In this document: positions 1-8,362 of the stretch, piece by piece
How positions within the stretch are numbered: position 1 is the stretch's first letter
Layout: every line of letters begins with the position of its first letter
Assembly: GCF_003201815.1 (NCBI RefSeq)
Contig: NZ_QJKB01000005.1
Span: forward strand, 248,001-312,000
Source of the DNA: Undibacterium pigrum
GTDB lineage: Bacteria; Pseudomonadota; Gammaproteobacteria; Burkholderiales; Burkholderiaceae_D
Direction of reading: 5' to 3'
DNA: 64,000 nucleotides
Notes under the pieces: generated by a model
Database searches by the model: none
The model's input: the letters and a program-made list of their open reading frames with translations, nothing else
What the model was told of the DNA's origin: nothing
Program-made: the position numbers and the translations under genes

Positions 1-323
1 GCCATGTGGTTGGCGTTGTCGATACCCAGGATCTGCGTTTGTCCTTTGTCTGGCGCGACAATAAAATGACCCTGCACCCGGCTGGTAAAAGCCTGTACCT
101 GACCAATGCTATCAATAACGTAGGCCAGGTCATAGGCGCAAGTTACGACCGTGGCCTGAACGCTGCTACCATGCCGTCCAACGCCGTCCCCTTTGTCGAT
201 ATGGGCGGTGACAAGATACTGGGTTTTAATATCGTCACTGTATTGATTGCTGCGGTAATCGCCATTTTCCGCAAGCGTATCAAGGGCTTGTTTTTCGATA
301 GCAGGTTGTTTTTCAGGCCTTGA
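1..323 (+). CDS. C-terminal part of a HAF-like secreted/anchored protein (5' truncated)
   Basis: The reading frame is open to the left edge (a sense codon precedes the first GTG), so this is the 3' end of a longer gene; about 106 codons are visible. A segment reading AINNVGQVIGAS resembles the short HAF-type repeats found in extracellular proteins (family knowledge, weak). The C-terminus has one hydrophobic stretch of about 16 residues (FNIVTVLIAAVIAIF) followed by RKR and a short tail. That looks like a C-terminal membrane anchor or sorting signal with the protein outside and the basic tail inside. It is not a canonical PEP-CTERM tail. Function unknown. Confidence 0.5.
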   Translation, partial: HVVGVVDTQDLRLSFVWRDNKMTLHPAGKSLYLTNAINNVGQVIGASYDRGLNAATMPSNAVPFVDMGGDKILGFNIVTVLIAAVIAIFRKRIKGLFFDSRLFFRP

Positions 324-330
324 GTTTGCC

Positions 331-359
331 ATGAAGCAGGCAGCGAATGCCTGCTTCAT
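331..359 (+). terminator. 12-bp perfect hairpin after the first gene
   Basis: Positions 331-342 and 348-359 are perfect inverted complements around a 5-nt loop (GCGAA), starting 7 bp after the stop codon at 321-323. There is no following T-run, so it may be a transcript-end stabiliser or weak terminator rather than a classical intrinsic terminator. Confidence 0.45.
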
Positions 360-399
360 ATTCAACAGCAGCAATGAGTGATGCGATAGCCCAATATTG

Positions 400-1947
400 C
401 TATTTCTCGATTGCAGGCTTGAAAGCAGCAACCTGTTTAAGCAGGCTTTCCAACCCACCATAGACGCTGATCTTATCGATTTTTTCAGTCATTTTTTCCA
501 GTGTCTCCAACTCCTTGAGACGCAAGGCAACCGGGTTATCTTCCATCACTCTTGAGGTATTCATGAGTGATCTGGTGGCGGCGGTTTCTTCGCGGCGGCG
601 TATCACATTGGCTTGCGCAGCTTTTTCTGCCTCCACTACCTTGCCCAGCATGGTTTTTATTTCACCCGGCAAGATCAGGTCCTTGATACCAAGGCTGACT
701 ATTTCTATACCCTGGACCTGCGCCTTTTGAGCAACATAGTGCAATATCTGTTCATCAGTTTCATTCTTGTTTTCCAGCAGGCCATCAAGCGTCTTGCCGC
801 CTACTGCAGCCCTTAGTGCAAACTGGATTTCCTTGTAGATGAAATCTTTGTAATCATTCAGGCTGGCCAGCATCAGGGGTGCGTCTGTGATTTTATATCC
901 TGCCGTTACATTGACGCGTAAAGGCACCTTGTCCTGTGTCAGCATTTCCTGGCCGGTAATTTCCAGCGTCGTCAGACGGGTATCGATGACGGTCAGGCTT
1001 AAGCGGTTTCCGCCGTGCCAATAGGCATAAAAACCTGGTTTCAAACTGGCGTGGAAAACGCCATCAATGTATAGCATACCCACATGTTCTGAAGGCACTT
1101 CGTAACTTGTGATGTGTGGTGCCAGTAATTTCGCATTATTGGCGTTGCTGCGCATAGCCAGTACGATGTGGTCTTCAATTGCGCGTGGTGCCTGTGCCAA
1201 TGAAATCAATTCCAGCGTCAAGTCGCTACTGGCGAGCGCGGGTGTCGCCTGGCCGGTGACATGCACCAACTCATTTTTGTCCCACCAGACCGCCAGTTGC
1301 TGGTCACTGGTTTCTATCTTGTTCAGTTGTGTCGACAAGACCGGATGCGCGCTGGCGACGATGGCATGCACGACGTCTTTGGCATCTATCACTTGTGACT
1401 GCCGGCAAATCGTTAACTTGGTCTTGGGCAAAACATCAAAATAAGCGTGTCTTCCGGGCAATAGAAAATCACTGAAGCTTTCCTCTGCAAACAACAAGCC
1501 ATAAGCACCCGCCGGTATGGTGACCTGCTTGACGCAGCCAACAGATACACCGATGGGAATTTGCTTTAACCACTCGTCAGGCACCTTCAAATCTGGCGTG
1601 ATATTTGCCCTGAACACTTTAACGCCCAGACCCTGCTTCCAGAAGGCGCGTAATGAATTTGGTGTCACGCACAGAAATTGCTGGCCACTGCATACCAGCG
1701 CCACTTCATCGTGCCCTGTGCGGACAATTTCCAGATCTGTGGCCAGTGCTGCCCCATGATGTGAACTGATCCACTCAAGGTCAGCAATGTTTGCCGGGAA
1801 ATCAGTCAGGTTGCCAAGCTCTACACGCTTGGACCTGGGTAAGAAATAACTGCCCTTGGCAAGAATTTTTTCAAAACCGCTACGGCCATATAAAAGACCA
1901 ATCTGGTGATCTTGAATTATTTTTCGGAGGAACATAGACATTCTCAA
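400..1947 (-). CDS. SPFH/Band 7 (slipin-like) protein, 515 aa
   Basis: The C-terminal half (about residues 285-470) reads as a stomatin/prohibitin-type SPFH domain. It contains the VIDTRLTTLEITGQEMLTQD core, the GYKITD strand, the LGIKDLILPGEIK segment and a charged helix rich in EAEKAAQA/RRREE that would form the coiled coil. The N-terminal roughly 280 residues look like a second, more diverged SPFH-like part (note IGLLYGRSGFEKIL and IGVSVGCVKQV). No signal peptide is evident. SPFH proteins form large membrane-associated oligomers and organise membrane domains; the specific role here is unknown. The start could be Met1, Met3 or Met5 (MRMSM). It stands alone, with a 729-bp non-coding region upstream. 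Confidence 0.8.
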   Translation of the reverse strand: MRMSMFLRKIIQDHQIGLLYGRSGFEKILAKGSYFLPRSKRVELGNLTDFPANIADLEWISSHHGAALATDLEIVRTGHDEVALVCSGQQFLCVTPNSLRAFWKQGLGVKVFRANITPDLKVPDEWLKQIPIGVSVGCVKQVTIPAGAYGLLFAEESFSDFLLPGRHAYFDVLPKTKLTICRQSQVIDAKDVVHAIVASAHPVLSTQLNKIETSDQQLAVWWDKNELVHVTGQATPALASSDLTLELISLAQAPRAIEDHIVLAMRSNANNAKLLAPHITSYEVPSEHVGMLYIDGVFHASLKPGFYAYWHGGNRLSLTVIDTRLTTLEITGQEMLTQDKVPLRVNVTAGYKITDAPLMLASLNDYKDFIYKEIQFALRAAVGGKTLDGLLENKNETDEQILHYVAQKAQVQGIEIVSLGIKDLILPGEIKTMLGKVVEAEKAAQANVIRRREETAATRSLMNTSRVMEDNPVALRLKELETLEKMTEKIDKISVYGGLESLLKQVAAFKPAIEK

Positions 1948-2342
1948 TGAAGATAAATATTTCGTCAGATGAACTCAAGAAGCCGGGGCAAGAAAAAACT
2001 ATGTAAGTCAGTCAGGCGAAAACACACTGACACACATCAGTTTTGTGCAGAATAGCCTCAAGAGAACTATCCCCGCAGCATGGCGGATGAGCGTGCATGT
2101 AAGGTGCCGCAATCTTGCTTCTCGTACGCTCGCCAGAGAAACGTCAGCAAAGACACTGCTTACGTTTGCCTGGCCTTAATAGTTTGAATTAAGAACCGGG
2201 ACACATACATGGTAACAATCATGCGAAGCGATGCTGCGTTGTTCAGGCGCATGCAAACTGAATACTTGAGTTTGCATGTTCAAGAACAGGAAAGCAGTTC
2301 CCTTGAGGATTACTACTGATGTATTACACATTTTTACTTCGA

Positions 2343-2373
2343 TCAGATTACGAGTCTGAGGCTCATTTTGAGC
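2343..2373 (-). other. tRNA-like D-arm and anticodon-arm-like hairpins
   Basis: Read on the minus strand, GCTC-AAAAT-GAGC (2373-2361) forms a 4-bp stem like a D-arm. One base later TCAGA-CTCGTAA-TCTGA (2359-2343) forms a perfect 5-bp stem with a 7-nt loop. That loop has T at position 33 and purines at 37-38, as in a real anticodon loop (anticodon CGT, threonine). No T-arm or matching acceptor strand follows, so it is not a complete tRNA. It lies immediately downstream of the tRNA 3'-end-like sequence at 2375-2443. Confidence 0.35.
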
Positions 2374-2374
2374 A

Positions 2375-2443
2375 TGGTGCGTAGTATAGGAATCGAACCT
2401 ATTAACAGTTGCCTGGTGCGGTACACAAACGCATAAAATACGC
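2375..2443 (-). other. tRNA 3'-end-like sequence with T-arm, acceptor strand and CCA
   Basis: On the minus strand, 2402-2386 forms a perfect T-arm (ATAGG-TTCGATT-CCTAT). A 7-nt strand ACTACGC, an A discriminator and CCA (ending at 2375) follow directly. A 7-nt 5' strand GCGTATT at 2443-2437 can pair 6 of 7 positions with ACTACGC, and TGCG/CGCA can form a D-like stem. Only 14 nt remain where an anticodon arm plus variable loop (about 22 nt) should be. I therefore read it as a degenerate tRNA or a tRNA 3'-end remnant such as an old attachment site, not a functional tRNA. Confidence 0.4.
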
Positions 2444-2566
2444 TGTGCCAGCCTGAACCCATGAGTCAGAGCCTCTGCAATCAGACAACTTAGTTCCCAC
2501 CGAGGAAACGCAAAGTGAGTATAGCCTGTTTGATTGCGCTGAGATTTGAAAAATGAAAAAATTTAT

Positions 2567-2585
2567 GCCTGATGCATGCTCAGGC
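2567..2585. terminator. Possible bidirectional terminator hairpin
   Basis: GCCTGA (2567-2572) and TCAGGC (2580-2585) pair around TGCATGC. An A-rich run (including AAAAAATTTA) precedes it and a T-rich stretch follows, so either strand would give a hairpin followed by U-rich RNA. It lies about 90 bp upstream of the TPR-like gene. Confidence 0.35.
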
Positions 2586-2676
2586 TTTATATATTTGTTT
2601 TCCCGCCATTTTTGACCAGGCCCTTGTGGTGGTTTATGCTGGATAATCGATCCGGCTCACTTTAACGATAAAAACC

Positions 2677-3180
2677 ATGACTACGCTTAACGAAACCTGG
2701 GAAGAACGACTGGCTGCCTTATGGGCAGCGCTCGATACTATGCCGGTACAGGATTTCATTGCAGGCGTCGATGCAATGGCTGCCGAGCTACCGCAAGATG
2801 ATGCCACTGGTCTGTTTGAACGTGGTGCTGCGCGAGACTCTTGCGGTTTTCCTCAGCTTGCCATTCCCCTGTATCAGGCAGCACTGGGAGCCGGACTGTC
2901 GGGTTTGCGGCGTCGCCGGGCAAATATACAGATGGCCAGTTCCTTGCGTTATCTGGGGGACCCGCAAATTGCGGCGGATTTGCTGTTTACAGAAATGCAG
3001 GCGAGCAGTGATGAACTCGATGCAGCGGTACGCGGCTTTCTGGCCCTGGCACTGGCTGACCTTGGTCGCGAACGCGAGGCGCTGGCTATCAGTCTGACAG
3101 CTTTGTCGACTTATCTGTCACGCTACAACCGCTCGCTGGCAAGGTATGCGCAGGGCCTGGTAGAAAAATCGACTGACTGA
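2677..3180 (+). CDS. Small TPR-like helical protein, 167 aa
   Basis: The protein is alpha-helical and alanine-rich, and reads as tetratricopeptide-type repeats: FERGAARDSCGFPQLAIPLYQAALGAG, RANIQMASSLRYLGDPQIAADLLF and VRGFLALALADLGREREALAISL have the spacing of TPR helices. No signal peptide or membrane segment is present, so it is probably cytoplasmic and protein-binding. The ATG at 2677 has only a weak upstream AACGAT region. The family is common among proteobacteria as a stand-alone TPR protein of unknown partner. It is monocistronic. Confidence 0.75.
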   Translation: MTTLNETWEERLAALWAALDTMPVQDFIAGVDAMAAELPQDDATGLFERGAARDSCGFPQLAIPLYQAALGAGLSGLRRRRANIQMASSLRYLGDPQIAADLLFTEMQASSDELDAAVRGFLALALADLGREREALAISLTALSTYLSRYNRSLARYAQGLVEKSTD

Positions 3181-3205
3181 CGATGTGCGCAATGTTGTTG
3201 AGCAG

Positions 3206-3231
3206 GTGCGATTAGCTTTGCGTAATCTCAC
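3206..3231. repeat. GTGCGATTA-type inverted repeat, copy 1
   Basis: GTGCGATTA at 3206-3214 faces TAATCTCAC at 3223-3231 (one mismatch), with additional outer CAGG/CCTG pairing. It belongs to the same family as the copy at 3351-3377 and sits just after the TPR-like gene. Confidence 0.55.
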
Positions 3232-3350
3232 GCCTGTGATGCCTGAAAATTTCTGCAAATATTCTCATAAGTGAGGGGATTTTTTTCTTGAGTTGTGTCC
3301 GATGCAGCGGCCACACTTGTCATTGCGAGCTTTAATCGTTAATCACATAC

Positions 3351-3377
3351 GTGCGATTACGTGGGGGCTAATCGCAC
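3351..3377. repeat. GTGCGATTA-type inverted repeat, copy 2
   Basis: GTGCGATTA at 3351-3359 and TAATCGCAC at 3369-3377 are perfect 9-bp arms. It lies between two convergent genes and may end transcription from either side. Short dispersed palindromes of this sequence occur in many proteobacterial genomes (general knowledge). Confidence 0.6.
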
Positions 3378-3407
3378 CTACAACTGGGATAATTTACTCG
3401 CGCGGCT

Positions 3408-4376
3408 TCACAGCGGAAACATCTGTTCCGCAACCTGCTCCCAAGTGTCCCGTGGCCCGCTCACAGGCACTTGCTGCATGCAAAATGTGATGTCTGAATC
3501 TGGCCTGATCAACATATAAGCGGTCAACTGGCGTTGAAAATCTGCTGTGCCGATATCTTCAATTTCACCGTAAGCCTCCAACAACGACTTGAGCAGCAAA
3601 GGGTTACCTTGCGCCATGAATATCATGGGCGTCAAGATTTCCAGCCTGTCGCTGTTACCGACGATGGCATCGCCAAAGTCCAGCAAGCCGCTTAACTTCC
3701 ATTGCCCCTCTTCCTGCTTCGCCATCAAATTCCATGGATGTATGTCCATATGGATAAAGCGTGGCTCGCCTGCACTGGCAAAGTCTCCGGCAGCTTCTAT
3801 GTACGGCATGACTTGTGCAAGCAAGCCCTCAGGCATTTTCCTGCGCTGGTGTCTGGCCATGCAGCCGTCGATTAACTCTTGTATATACGCTGGCCAGTCT
3901 ACCTTGATGGCGATGCCTGCATCAAACTCTACATGACGAAGTTCACGAAAAAGCTGGCCAGTCTGGACCATGATGGCTTGTTTCTGTTCCAGCTCCAGTG
4001 AGGGCCATATGTCGGCCAGTAAAGTGCCCTGCAAGCGGCTGAAGATCACAAAAACCCAGTGATCAATTTCGCCGCTGGCGATCAGGCGTGGTGTTTGCAA
4101 GGACAGTTTATTTTCCAGCAGTGGCGCAACCAGGATTTCCTTATCCCCCTGACGCCGCCAGTTGGGTGGCGCAAGTTTGACGATCACTTCATCACCCAGT
4201 CCGAACAAGGCATTCCCACCCAGCGGTATTTTCTCCCATGTGCCAGCGGGCAGGTCGTATGCCTGTTGCAGATGCTCCAGTACCGGCATCCAGTCTGTCA
4301 AAGGTGTATTTGCTATGTAGTCATTGCAGGCTGGATTGTCTAAATTTTGCGGCAGGCAGTTGAGGATTGTTGTCAT
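3408..4376 (-). CDS. Aminoglycoside phosphotransferase (APH) family kinase, 322 aa
   Basis: This is an APH/choline-kinase-type fold. The catalytic loop is HMDIHPWN in the C-terminal half, and LLDFGDA supplies the metal-binding Asp (DFG-like). An N-lobe segment EVIVKLAP provides the ATP-anchoring Lys. These features support a small-molecule kinase; the substrate cannot be told from sequence, and the family covers antibiotics, homoserine, choline and sugars. I chose the ATG at 4376. The frame extends 11 codons upstream to a TTG at 4409, but neither start has a clear ribosome binding site. Confidence 0.75.
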   Translation of the reverse strand: MTTILNCLPQNLDNPACNDYIANTPLTDWMPVLEHLQQAYDLPAGTWEKIPLGGNALFGLGDEVIVKLAPPNWRRQGDKEILVAPLLENKLSLQTPRLIASGEIDHWVFVIFSRLQGTLLADIWPSLELEQKQAIMVQTGQLFRELRHVEFDAGIAIKVDWPAYIQELIDGCMARHQRRKMPEGLLAQVMPYIEAAGDFASAGEPRFIHMDIHPWNLMAKQEEGQWKLSGLLDFGDAIVGNSDRLEILTPMIFMAQGNPLLLKSLLEAYGEIEDIGTADFQRQLTAYMLIRPDSDITFCMQQVPVSGPRDTWEQVAEQMFPL

Positions 4377-4482
4377 TAAATTTTGTGTGAGGAAATTTTT
4401 TATTATCAAAGCAAGGGTAACCCAAAAGTAACGGGACCACCAAGGTCCCGTACACGATCAAATTAAAAAATAGAAAATTTCG

Positions 4483-5634
4483 TCAAGGCAGTCGCGCATT
4501 GTCCTGCTTGATTTTGAACACTTCTGTTCCTATCGCATAGCCGACAAAACCCTTGTCCGTTGGCAGCAGGCGTATCTTGTTGACGGCGCGGCCCATGGGG
4601 ACGTGCTTCCAGTTCTGGCCGCCATCGGTGGTTTGATAGCCGCCGTCGATGGCACCTACCCAGCCGGTGTTGGCATCGATGAAGCCAACACCAAATTCAC
4701 GTACTTTGATATCGTTGACCAGGGGGATTTCTTTCCAGCTCAGGCCGCCGTCTTCTGTCTTGGCAACATAGCGCTGGCTGGTGGCGGGGTCAGGGTTGTA
4801 GCTTTGTATGGTCACATAGCCGGTATCGCGGGTCGGGAAGCTGGCTTTCCAGGTCAGCTCATACGGGCGGGTGGATTCATAGACGGTCTTCCAGCTTGTA
4901 CCGCCATCCCTGGTCATGATGATGCGGGCATGGGATTTTTCTGTGTCGCTGCTGGATGCGCCAAATACAAAACCTGTCATCGCATCAAAGAATTTGACGT
5001 CGAGTATCATGCCTGTGTATGGCGTCATGTCCATGCTTTTCCAGCTGCTGCCACCATCGAGCGAACGCAGCAAAGTCGCCGGGCCGCCGACGCGGCCACC
5101 GGCATGGATGATTATGCGCTTATCGAGTACGCCAGAATTGATGAATTGATTGTGCAGTATATCGATGGCGCACAGGCCCTTGATCTGTATGCCTTCCAGC
5201 CCTTTGGCAACTTGCCAGCTGACACCGCCATCACGGGTTTCATACAGCGGCGTGGTATCGGTGACACCAGGAAAATAATCAGTACCAATATTGCCAGCAT
5301 AGCCGTGCATGGCATCGACAAAACCTACCGTGCGAAAGAAAGTGCCGGGCTTGGATAATTGCTCTTGCCAGTTCTGGCCACCATCCGTGGTTTTGTAAAT
5401 CTTGCCGCCACCATTCACATACCAGCCCAGCTCAGGCTGGACAAAGAAAATATCATCCTGCTTACCCTTGTAGGCGACAGTATTGAGTTTGCTCCATGCC
5501 GCATCGATACTCAGTTGGTAGCGCGGTGCGCTGGTCTGCGGGGCCGTACTGCATGCCGCCAGGCCTATGCATAGCAAGCCGCTGAGTATAGTTGCTGTTG
5601 TCGCCGTCCAGATTTTTTGTGGTTTGGTTTTCAT
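4483..5634 (-). CDS. BNR/YCF48-type beta-propeller lipoprotein, 383 aa
   Basis: An N-terminal signal peptide ends in a lipobox LAAC with the lipidated Cys at residue 28, so it is a membrane-anchored periplasmic or outer-membrane lipoprotein. Six copies of the DGGxxW signature (KTTDGGQNW, TRDGGVSW, SLDGGSSW, TRDGGTSW, TEDGGLSW, TTDGGQNW) mark a sialidase-like/YCF48 beta-propeller of about six or seven blades. Such propellers are scaffolds or binding proteins; no catalytic residue set is evident. It is monocistronic. A second, non-lipidated propeller of the same kind is at 37798-38841. Confidence 0.8.
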   Translation of the reverse strand: MKTKPQKIWTATTATILSGLLCIGLAACSTAPQTSAPRYQLSIDAAWSKLNTVAYKGKQDDIFFVQPELGWYVNGGGKIYKTTDGGQNWQEQLSKPGTFFRTVGFVDAMHGYAGNIGTDYFPGVTDTTPLYETRDGGVSWQVAKGLEGIQIKGLCAIDILHNQFINSGVLDKRIIIHAGGRVGGPATLLRSLDGGSSWKSMDMTPYTGMILDVKFFDAMTGFVFGASSSDTEKSHARIIMTRDGGTSWKTVYESTRPYELTWKASFPTRDTGYVTIQSYNPDPATSQRYVAKTEDGGLSWKEIPLVNDIKVREFGVGFIDANTGWVGAIDGGYQTTDGGQNWKHVPMGRAVNKIRLLPTDKGFVGYAIGTEVFKIKQDNARLP

Positions 5635-5800
5635 TTTTATTCTTGATGTAAATGTTGAAAACGTTTGGACTGGGCTGGATGGCGGAAGTTTCTGGAACTG
5701 TTTAGTGCCCGGAGAAATGTTTGATGGATGTATTTCTTAACTGATGATGTGCTTGCATAGTCTTGTTGCCGGACAGGTGGCAATCGAAAATACCGCATGG

Positions 5801-5827
5801 GCTGTACCTGATTTTTCGAGGTACAGC
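5801..5827 (-). terminator. Hairpin downstream of rapZ
   Basis: GCTGTACCT (5801-5809) and AGGTACAGC (5819-5827) are perfect 9-bp arms with a 9-nt loop, 22 bp past the rapZ stop. There is no U-tract on the minus strand, so the terminator call is tentative. Confidence 0.4.
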
Positions 5828-5848
5828 TCAAATTTCGATCTTTGTAAC

Positions 5849-6712
5849 TTAACTCAAACGCCTGTGCCTCACCAGCACCTGTTCCTGCGCCTTGAAATGT
5901 GCAGCGAGTTTTTCCACCATGTAGACAGAGCGGTGCTGGCCGCCGGTGCAGCCTATGGCGACGGTGAGGTAGCTGCGGTTGTCGCGTTTGAAGGCGGGCA
6001 GCCATTTGGCGATGAATTGCTGGATGTCGGCAAACATGTCGTCTGCCATGGGCTGCTCTTTGAGAAACTGGATGACAGGCTCGTCACGGCCAGTCAGCGG
6101 TCGCAGCACGGGGTCGTAATGGGGGTTGGGCAGCATGCGCACGTCGAAGACAAAGTCGGCGTCCAGTGGCACGCCTATCTTGAAGGCGAAGGATTCAAAC
6201 ATCAGGGTCAGCGGGGTGTAGCCTACCTGTATGACATCCTTGACCCAGGCGCGCAGCTTGTTGGCGCTGAGGTCGCTGGTGTCAATGACATGGGCCACGA
6301 CTTGTATGCCTGAGAGTATCTCGCGTTCTTCCTGTATGCATTCTGTCAGGCTGAGCCTGTCGCCAGGTTCTTTGTCGAGACCAAGGCGGTGCGACAGCGG
6401 GTGGCTGCGGCGGGTTTCTGAAAAGCGGGCAACCAGGGATTCTGTACTGGCCGTCAGGAACAGCACTTTGACATGATGGCCCTGGTCACGCAGGTTCTTG
6501 ATGGAGTCAGGCAGGCCTGTCAGCAAATTGGCACTGCGGGTATCGATAGCGATGGCAGCAGCGGGTATGCCTTCGCGTACCAGGGTATTGATAAGGTCTG
6601 CCAGCAGGCTGGGGGGCAGATTGTCGACGCAATAATAACCGGCATCTTCAACTACATTCAGGGCTACCGATTTACCGGAGCCGGAGATACCGGAGATAAG
6701 CAGGATGTCCAT
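5849..6712 (-). CDS. rapZ: RNase adapter protein RapZ (YvcJ/YhbJ family), 287 aa
   Basis: Full-length P-loop protein of the RapZ family. Walker A GISGSGKS lies at residues 8-15, DTRS near residue 57 acts as the Walker-B-like element, and the C-terminal signature GCTGGQHRSVY is in the RNA/metabolite-binding domain. In E. coli RapZ senses glucosamine-6-phosphate and guides RNase E to the sRNA GlmZ, controlling glmS; whether the same RNA target exists here is not known. The start codon is 30 bp beyond the hprK stop, and the gene is third in ptsN-hprK-rapZ, linking it to the nitrogen PTS. Confidence 0.95.
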   Translation of the reverse strand: MDILLISGISGSGKSVALNVVEDAGYYCVDNLPPSLLADLINTLVREGIPAAAIAIDTRSANLLTGLPDSIKNLRDQGHHVKVLFLTASTESLVARFSETRRSHPLSHRLGLDKEPGDRLSLTECIQEEREILSGIQVVAHVIDTSDLSANKLRAWVKDVIQVGYTPLTLMFESFAFKIGVPLDADFVFDVRMLPNPHYDPVLRPLTGRDEPVIQFLKEQPMADDMFADIQQFIAKWLPAFKRDNRSYLTVAIGCTGGQHRSVYMVEKLAAHFKAQEQVLVRHRRLS

Positions 6713-6742
6713 AGCGGATGCGGTCGTGGATAATAAGAGTAA

Positions 6743-7684
6743 TCAGTCGCCGTTTTCCATGGCGCGTCGTTGCCGCTCCATAAAATCTTCCAGCGTATTA
6801 ATACCACGTAATTGCAGAATGGTATTGCGCACCGCCGCTTCCAGCAAAACCGCGATATTGCGGCCAGCAGCGACCGGGATGACGACTTTTCTGATCTGCA
6901 GGCCCAGCACTTCTTCGGTTTGCGAATCGATGGGCAGGCGTTCGTAATTTTCTTCGAGGGTACTGCGACGTACCAGATGCACGATGAGTTTCAGGCGCAT
7001 CTTGCGGCGTACGGCGGTTTCGCCAAAGATGGTCTTGATATCGAGCAGGCCCAGGCCGCGCACTTCCAGCAGGTTTTGCAGCAGCTCGTGGCAACGGCCT
7101 TCTATCATGTTCGGGGCGATGCGCGAAAACTCGACGGCATCATCGGCCACCAGGCCGTGGCTGCGTGAAATCAGTTCCAGCCCCAGCTCGCTCTTGCCCA
7201 GGCCGGATTCACCGGTGATCAAGACACCTACGCCCAGCACGTCCATGAAGACGCCATGCATGGTGATTTTTTGCGCGAGTTTTTTCGACAGATACACGCG
7301 CAGATAATCGATGACTTGCGCCGATGGATAAGGGGTAGAAAACAGCGGGATATTATTGTCGTCGCAAGTCGTCAAAAATGCCGGTGGCGATTCCAGACCC
7401 TGTGCCACGATGAGGGCAGGCGGTGCACCGGCGACCAGTTCACGCATGAGATTATTGCGCGAAGCATTTGACAGGCGGTTGTAATACGAGAGTTCCTGAT
7501 GGCCCAGCACTTGTATGCGGCCAGGGTGAATCAGGTTCAAATGGCCGACCTGGTCGGCAGAAGAAGCTGCATCGCCCGTGATCTGCTTGTCTGCACCGGC
7601 AAAACCGGCAAACCAGCCCAGCTGCATGGTGTCGCGGTTATCGTCGTAGATCTTTTGTACCGTGAGTTCTGTCAATGATGGCAT
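6743..7684 (-). CDS. hprK: HPr kinase/phosphorylase, 313 aa
   Basis: Walker A GESGLGKS is at residues 158-165. The downstream DDAVEF acidic pair and the family signature [16 protein letters not shown] (residues 207-222) are present. HprK phosphorylates and dephosphorylates the seryl site of HPr-type proteins. In betaproteobacteria it accompanies an incomplete, mainly regulatory PTS. Length and motif spacing are normal. It lies between ptsN (102 bp upstream) and rapZ (30 bp downstream). Confidence 0.95.
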   Translation of the reverse strand: MPSLTELTVQKIYDDNRDTMQLGWFAGFAGADKQITGDAASSADQVGHLNLIHPGRIQVLGHQELSYYNRLSNASRNNLMRELVAGAPPALIVAQGLESPPAFLTTCDDNNIPLFSTPYPSAQVIDYLRVYLSKKLAQKITMHGVFMDVLGVGVLITGESGLGKSELGLELISRSHGLVADDAVEFSRIAPNMIEGRCHELLQNLLEVRGLGLLDIKTIFGETAVRRKMRLKLIVHLVRRSTLEENYERLPIDSQTEEVLGLQIRKVVIPVAAGRNIAVLLEAAVRNTILQLRGINTLEDFMERQRRAMENGD

Positions 7685-7786
7685 GGCTATATGGGTTGAA
7701 TCTGACGATGTGCTGCTGGGTAGCAGGGAGGAATAGCTAATCAGGGCGGCCAGTCATGCACACGCATGGCTGGCACTGGCATTCAA

Positions 7787-8260
7787 TCAGGCATTGCCTG
7801 GCAAATTCGGACGCCATGCCATGATTTTTTCATAGATCGCTGCCGCACTGGTTTCCGTATTGAGTGTCTCGCGGAAAGTTTCATTCGACAGCATTTCGGC
7901 CACTTCAGACAGGATTTCCAGATGCTGTTGCGTGACATTGTCAGGCATGAGCAAAAAGATCAGCAGGCTGACAGGCTGGCTGTCTGGCGACTCAAATGGA
8001 ATGGCTTCTTTTAATCTGACCAGGGCAGCAATCGGGGCTTTCAGGCCCTTGATGCGGCCATGCGGGATGGCAACGCCATGCCCCAGGCCAGTAGAGCCCA
8101 GGCGCTCGCGGGCAAACAGGTTATCGGAGACAACTGAGCGCGCTATGCTGCAATTATTTTCGAATAACAGCCCGGCCTGTTCAAATGCTCTTTTTTTGCT
8201 GGAGACTTCCAGATCCAGAAGTACGTTGTTAAGAGGCAGGATTTTTGCAATATTCGTCAT
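7787..8260 (-). CDS. ptsN: Nitrogen-regulatory PTS EIIA protein (EIIA-Ntr), 157 aa
   Basis: PTS EIIA type-2 domain covering the whole protein. The phosphorylated His is H67 in the motif GVAIPHGR. EIIA-Ntr receives phosphate from PtsP/NPr and regulates potassium transport, nitrogen and envelope functions by protein contact. It is the first gene of ptsN-hprK-rapZ. In related genomes hpf and rpoN usually lie directly upstream; here that position is taken by a GGDEF-EAL gene. Confidence 0.95.
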   Translation of the reverse strand: MTNIAKILPLNNVLLDLEVSSKKRAFEQAGLLFENNCSIARSVVSDNLFARERLGSTGLGHGVAIPHGRIKGLKAPIAALVRLKEAIPFESPDSQPVSLLIFLLMPDNVTQQHLEILSEVAEMLSNETFRETLNTETSAAAIYEKIMAWRPNLPGNA

Positions 8261-8362
8261 GGTGCAAGATCGTTTTACAGCGAAATGGTGCGATGCACAA
8301 AATTAGGTTTTGACAAATTATAGGCTTCTTTTGACTGATATGCGCAAAACCTGACAACACTT

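Larger units (their letters stand above)
1948..2676. other. 729-bp intergenic region without a convincing ORF
   Basis: No open reading frame with a ribosome binding site is visible. The region holds tRNA-like pieces on the minus strand (2343-2443) and a hairpin with flanking A/T runs (2567-2585), both listed separately. The rest (1948-2340) shows no recognised structure. A structured small RNA is possible but I cannot name a family. Confidence 0.5.

Noticed and set aside
2375..2686. tmRNA gene (acceptor ACTACGC could pair with GCGTAGT at 2686-2680, minus strand)
   Set aside because: The 5' side falls in the start of the TPR-like gene, lacks the GGGG start and G-U identity pair of tmRNA, and I see no peptide tag reading frame; the 7-base match is likely chance.
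4603..5358. 251-codon open frame on the plus strand
   Set aside because: Antisense to the BNR lipoprotein with its six DGGxxW blades; no motif of its own.
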